A stretch of DNA of 64,000 bases, from positions 372,001 to 436,000 of the forward strand of contig CAXXFD010000001.1 in NCBI GenBank assembly GCA_963662905.2, in the 5' to 3' direction. The translations under genes were made by a program, and so were the position numbers. This stretch comes from G963662905 sp963662905. GTDB lineage: Bacteria > Bacteroidota > Bacteroidia > Bacteroidales > WRLA01. Below the pieces are notes generated by a model. It worked only from the letters and a program-made list of their open reading frames with translations. It was not told the DNA's origin and did no database searches. Shown in pieces: positions 62,929-64,000 of the stretch. Position 1 is the stretch's first letter, and each line of letters starts with the position of its first letter.

Positions 62929-64000
62929 ATGAAAAAAATCTTCTCCGTTCTGCTTTGCATTTTAACCATAAGCGGAACTATTAGCGCACAAACTGAATTT
63001 ACCGGGAGGTGGGTTATTTCGACGAACACTTCAAGTACAGATCAAGCACTGGAACTTATGTTCAACCTTGATGGCATCAGCCAGCAACAGACAATTAACA
63101 CTAATGCTACCACAAATGAAGAAAGAATGCTTGCCGCTGGTGTTTATTCCAAAAGTTACGATAAGAAATATCATTTACTGGACAACAAATTGTCATGGAA
63201 TAACGGAAATATTGACCAATTTATTAATTGGGGTGCAGCTACAACGCTAAAATATAATAATCAACAAGTAACCCTAATACCGGAACATCAAGATGAAAAC
63301 TTTGTTATTTATTCGACTTATCAGTCACCGGGCACATCAGAAAGAGATTTACTGATACAAAGAATATATGAAAATGGCGGAATGCCGGCATACGACTTAA
63401 ACCATATCATATTGACAACAGATTATAACCCCACGCCAATACATAGGTTGCCATTTGATTTTGCCATCACTGAGGAAATTGACGATGAAAGGTCCATTTT
63501 TGTCGTAGCCAATAATGCGACAGTTCATGGCGGCACTAATTATGGTTCTTCAATACTAAAATTCATAATTGATGAAAACGGCGTAAGCCCAACAAGTTGC
63601 GAGCAGGTTTTGCCTATAACAGGTACTCCATTCAACACACTGGACTTTGCTGCCTATACATTAGAGATAAAGCACATTAGCGGAGATGATTATTGGTTTG
63701 CATGGACTAGTGAAGATGACGATTATTGTGATAGGGTACTTGTATCCGATGGTGACAACTCCGGAAGCAATAATTTTATTTTTGATCTGAATTTGGGGCG
63801 AATTGGCGGAATAGAATACTCTAATCTATACCCTGGCTATATGTATGTTTCCACATCTAATAGTGGGATTATAAAACTCGACCTTAATTCCTATGGAAAC
63901 ATTACTTATACTAATATTTCAGACATTAATGAGTTTAACCATACCGACCTACAAAAAGGACCGGATGGCAACATTTATGCTGTGAACAATGATGGGAATA
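62929..64000 (+). CDS. Secreted protein, N-terminal part (cut by window end)
   Basis: Open from ATG 62929 to the window edge (357 codons) with no stop. It starts with a clear signal peptide (MKKIFSVLLCILTISGTISA, cleavage after Ala20). The mature part is rich in Asn, Asp, Ser, Thr and aromatic residues. It shows short recurring strands such as GGIEYSNLYPGYMYVSTSNSGIIKLDLN and DLQKGPDGNIYAVNNDG. These resemble the blades of a beta-propeller surface protein. In Bacteroidota such proteins often end in a type IX secretion domain, but that end is outside the window. Higher AT content than neighbours. Confidence 0.7.
   Translation, partial: MKKIFSVLLCILTISGTISAQTEFTGRWVISTNTSSTDQALELMFNLDGISQQQTINTNATTNEERMLAAGVYSKSYDKKYHLLDNKLSWNNGNIDQFINWGAATTLKYNNQQVTLIPEHQDENFVIYSTYQSPGTSERDLLIQRIYENGGMPAYDLNHIILTTDYNPTPIHRLPFDFAITEEIDDERSIFVVANNATVHGGTNYGSSILKFIIDENGVSPTSCEQVLPITGTPFNTLDFAAYTLEIKHISGDDYWFAWTSEDDDYCDRVLVSDGDNSGSNNFIFDLNLGRIGGIEYSNLYPGYMYVSTSNSGIIKLDLNSYGNITYTNISDINEFNHTDLQKGPDGNIYAVNNDGN

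Overview
The window looks like a chromosomal segment of a Bacteroidota bacterium, probably a fermentative or facultative member of the Bacteroidales/Marinilabiliales side. Four things point there. Promoters carry the Bacteroidetes -7 box TAnnTTTG, several with TTTG or TTG 19-20 bp upstream. Shine-Dalgarno sequences are mostly absent. The gene families are typical: IPExxxVDY protein beside pyruvate kinase, long-form IspG, FtsX-type permeases, BY-kinase with a Tyr/Gly tail, DUF4143 ATPase. There is also a Na+-pumping methylmalonyl-CoA decarboxylase. No rRNA, CRISPR array or intact transposase is visible.

Layout. (1) 1-15155: the 3' end of a TruC-like pseudouridine synthase; a minus-strand operon mce-mmdA-oadG-mmdC-oadB (4736 to 486) that makes and decarboxylates (R)-methylmalonyl-CoA to pump Na+; a TPR/SpoIIE phosphatase; the cell-elongation pair mrdA-rodA; an FtsX-type permease; a lipoprotein, a phosphopantetheinyl transferase and pyrophosphatase. 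(2) 15271-25785: polysaccharide export lipoprotein plus Wzc-like BY-kinase, MreD, an adenylate cyclase, ispG and an S9 peptidase, with one dispersed repeat and a porin-like gene remnant. (3) 25877-38771: a cell-surface O-acetylation locus with two MBOAT + AlgX/AlgJ-like SGNH pairs, a GH16-like lipoprotein, a coiled-coil membrane protein and two C69 dipeptidases. A helical module of about 36 residues recurs in three of these proteins. (4) 38871-46053: a frameshifted gatA, tatA, GGGP-synthase family protein, dCMP deaminase, methylglyoxal synthase, tRNA-Gln(CUG), a GH29 fucosidase and an arsC-acr3 arsenic pair.

(5) 46080-50098: an accessory island. It opens with a 182-bp MITE-like element that has 10-bp terminal inverted repeats and an exact 8-bp target duplication. 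Next come an autoregulated-looking XRE-ImmA protein with a PIN-domain partner, a GNAT/YoaP acetyltransferase, and a DUF4143 ATPase preceded by four helically phased palindromes. (6) 50100-64000: mreC and metG, then a long plus-strand run (LD-carboxypeptidase, YraN, AsmA-like giant, IPExxxVDY, pyk, a small unknown protein, UbiB/AarF kinase), a cluster of 150-bp repeats, and the start of a secreted protein cut by the window end.

How they fit: the rod complex (MrdA, RodA, MreC, MreD) is present but scattered over three loci. The surface-polysaccharide theme recurs as export/kinase, O-acetylation, GH16-like and GH29 enzymes. The least explained signals are the shared module in the O-acetylation locus, the repeat family with a fixed palindromic core but unrelated outer stems abutting stop codons, and the phased operators before the ATPase.
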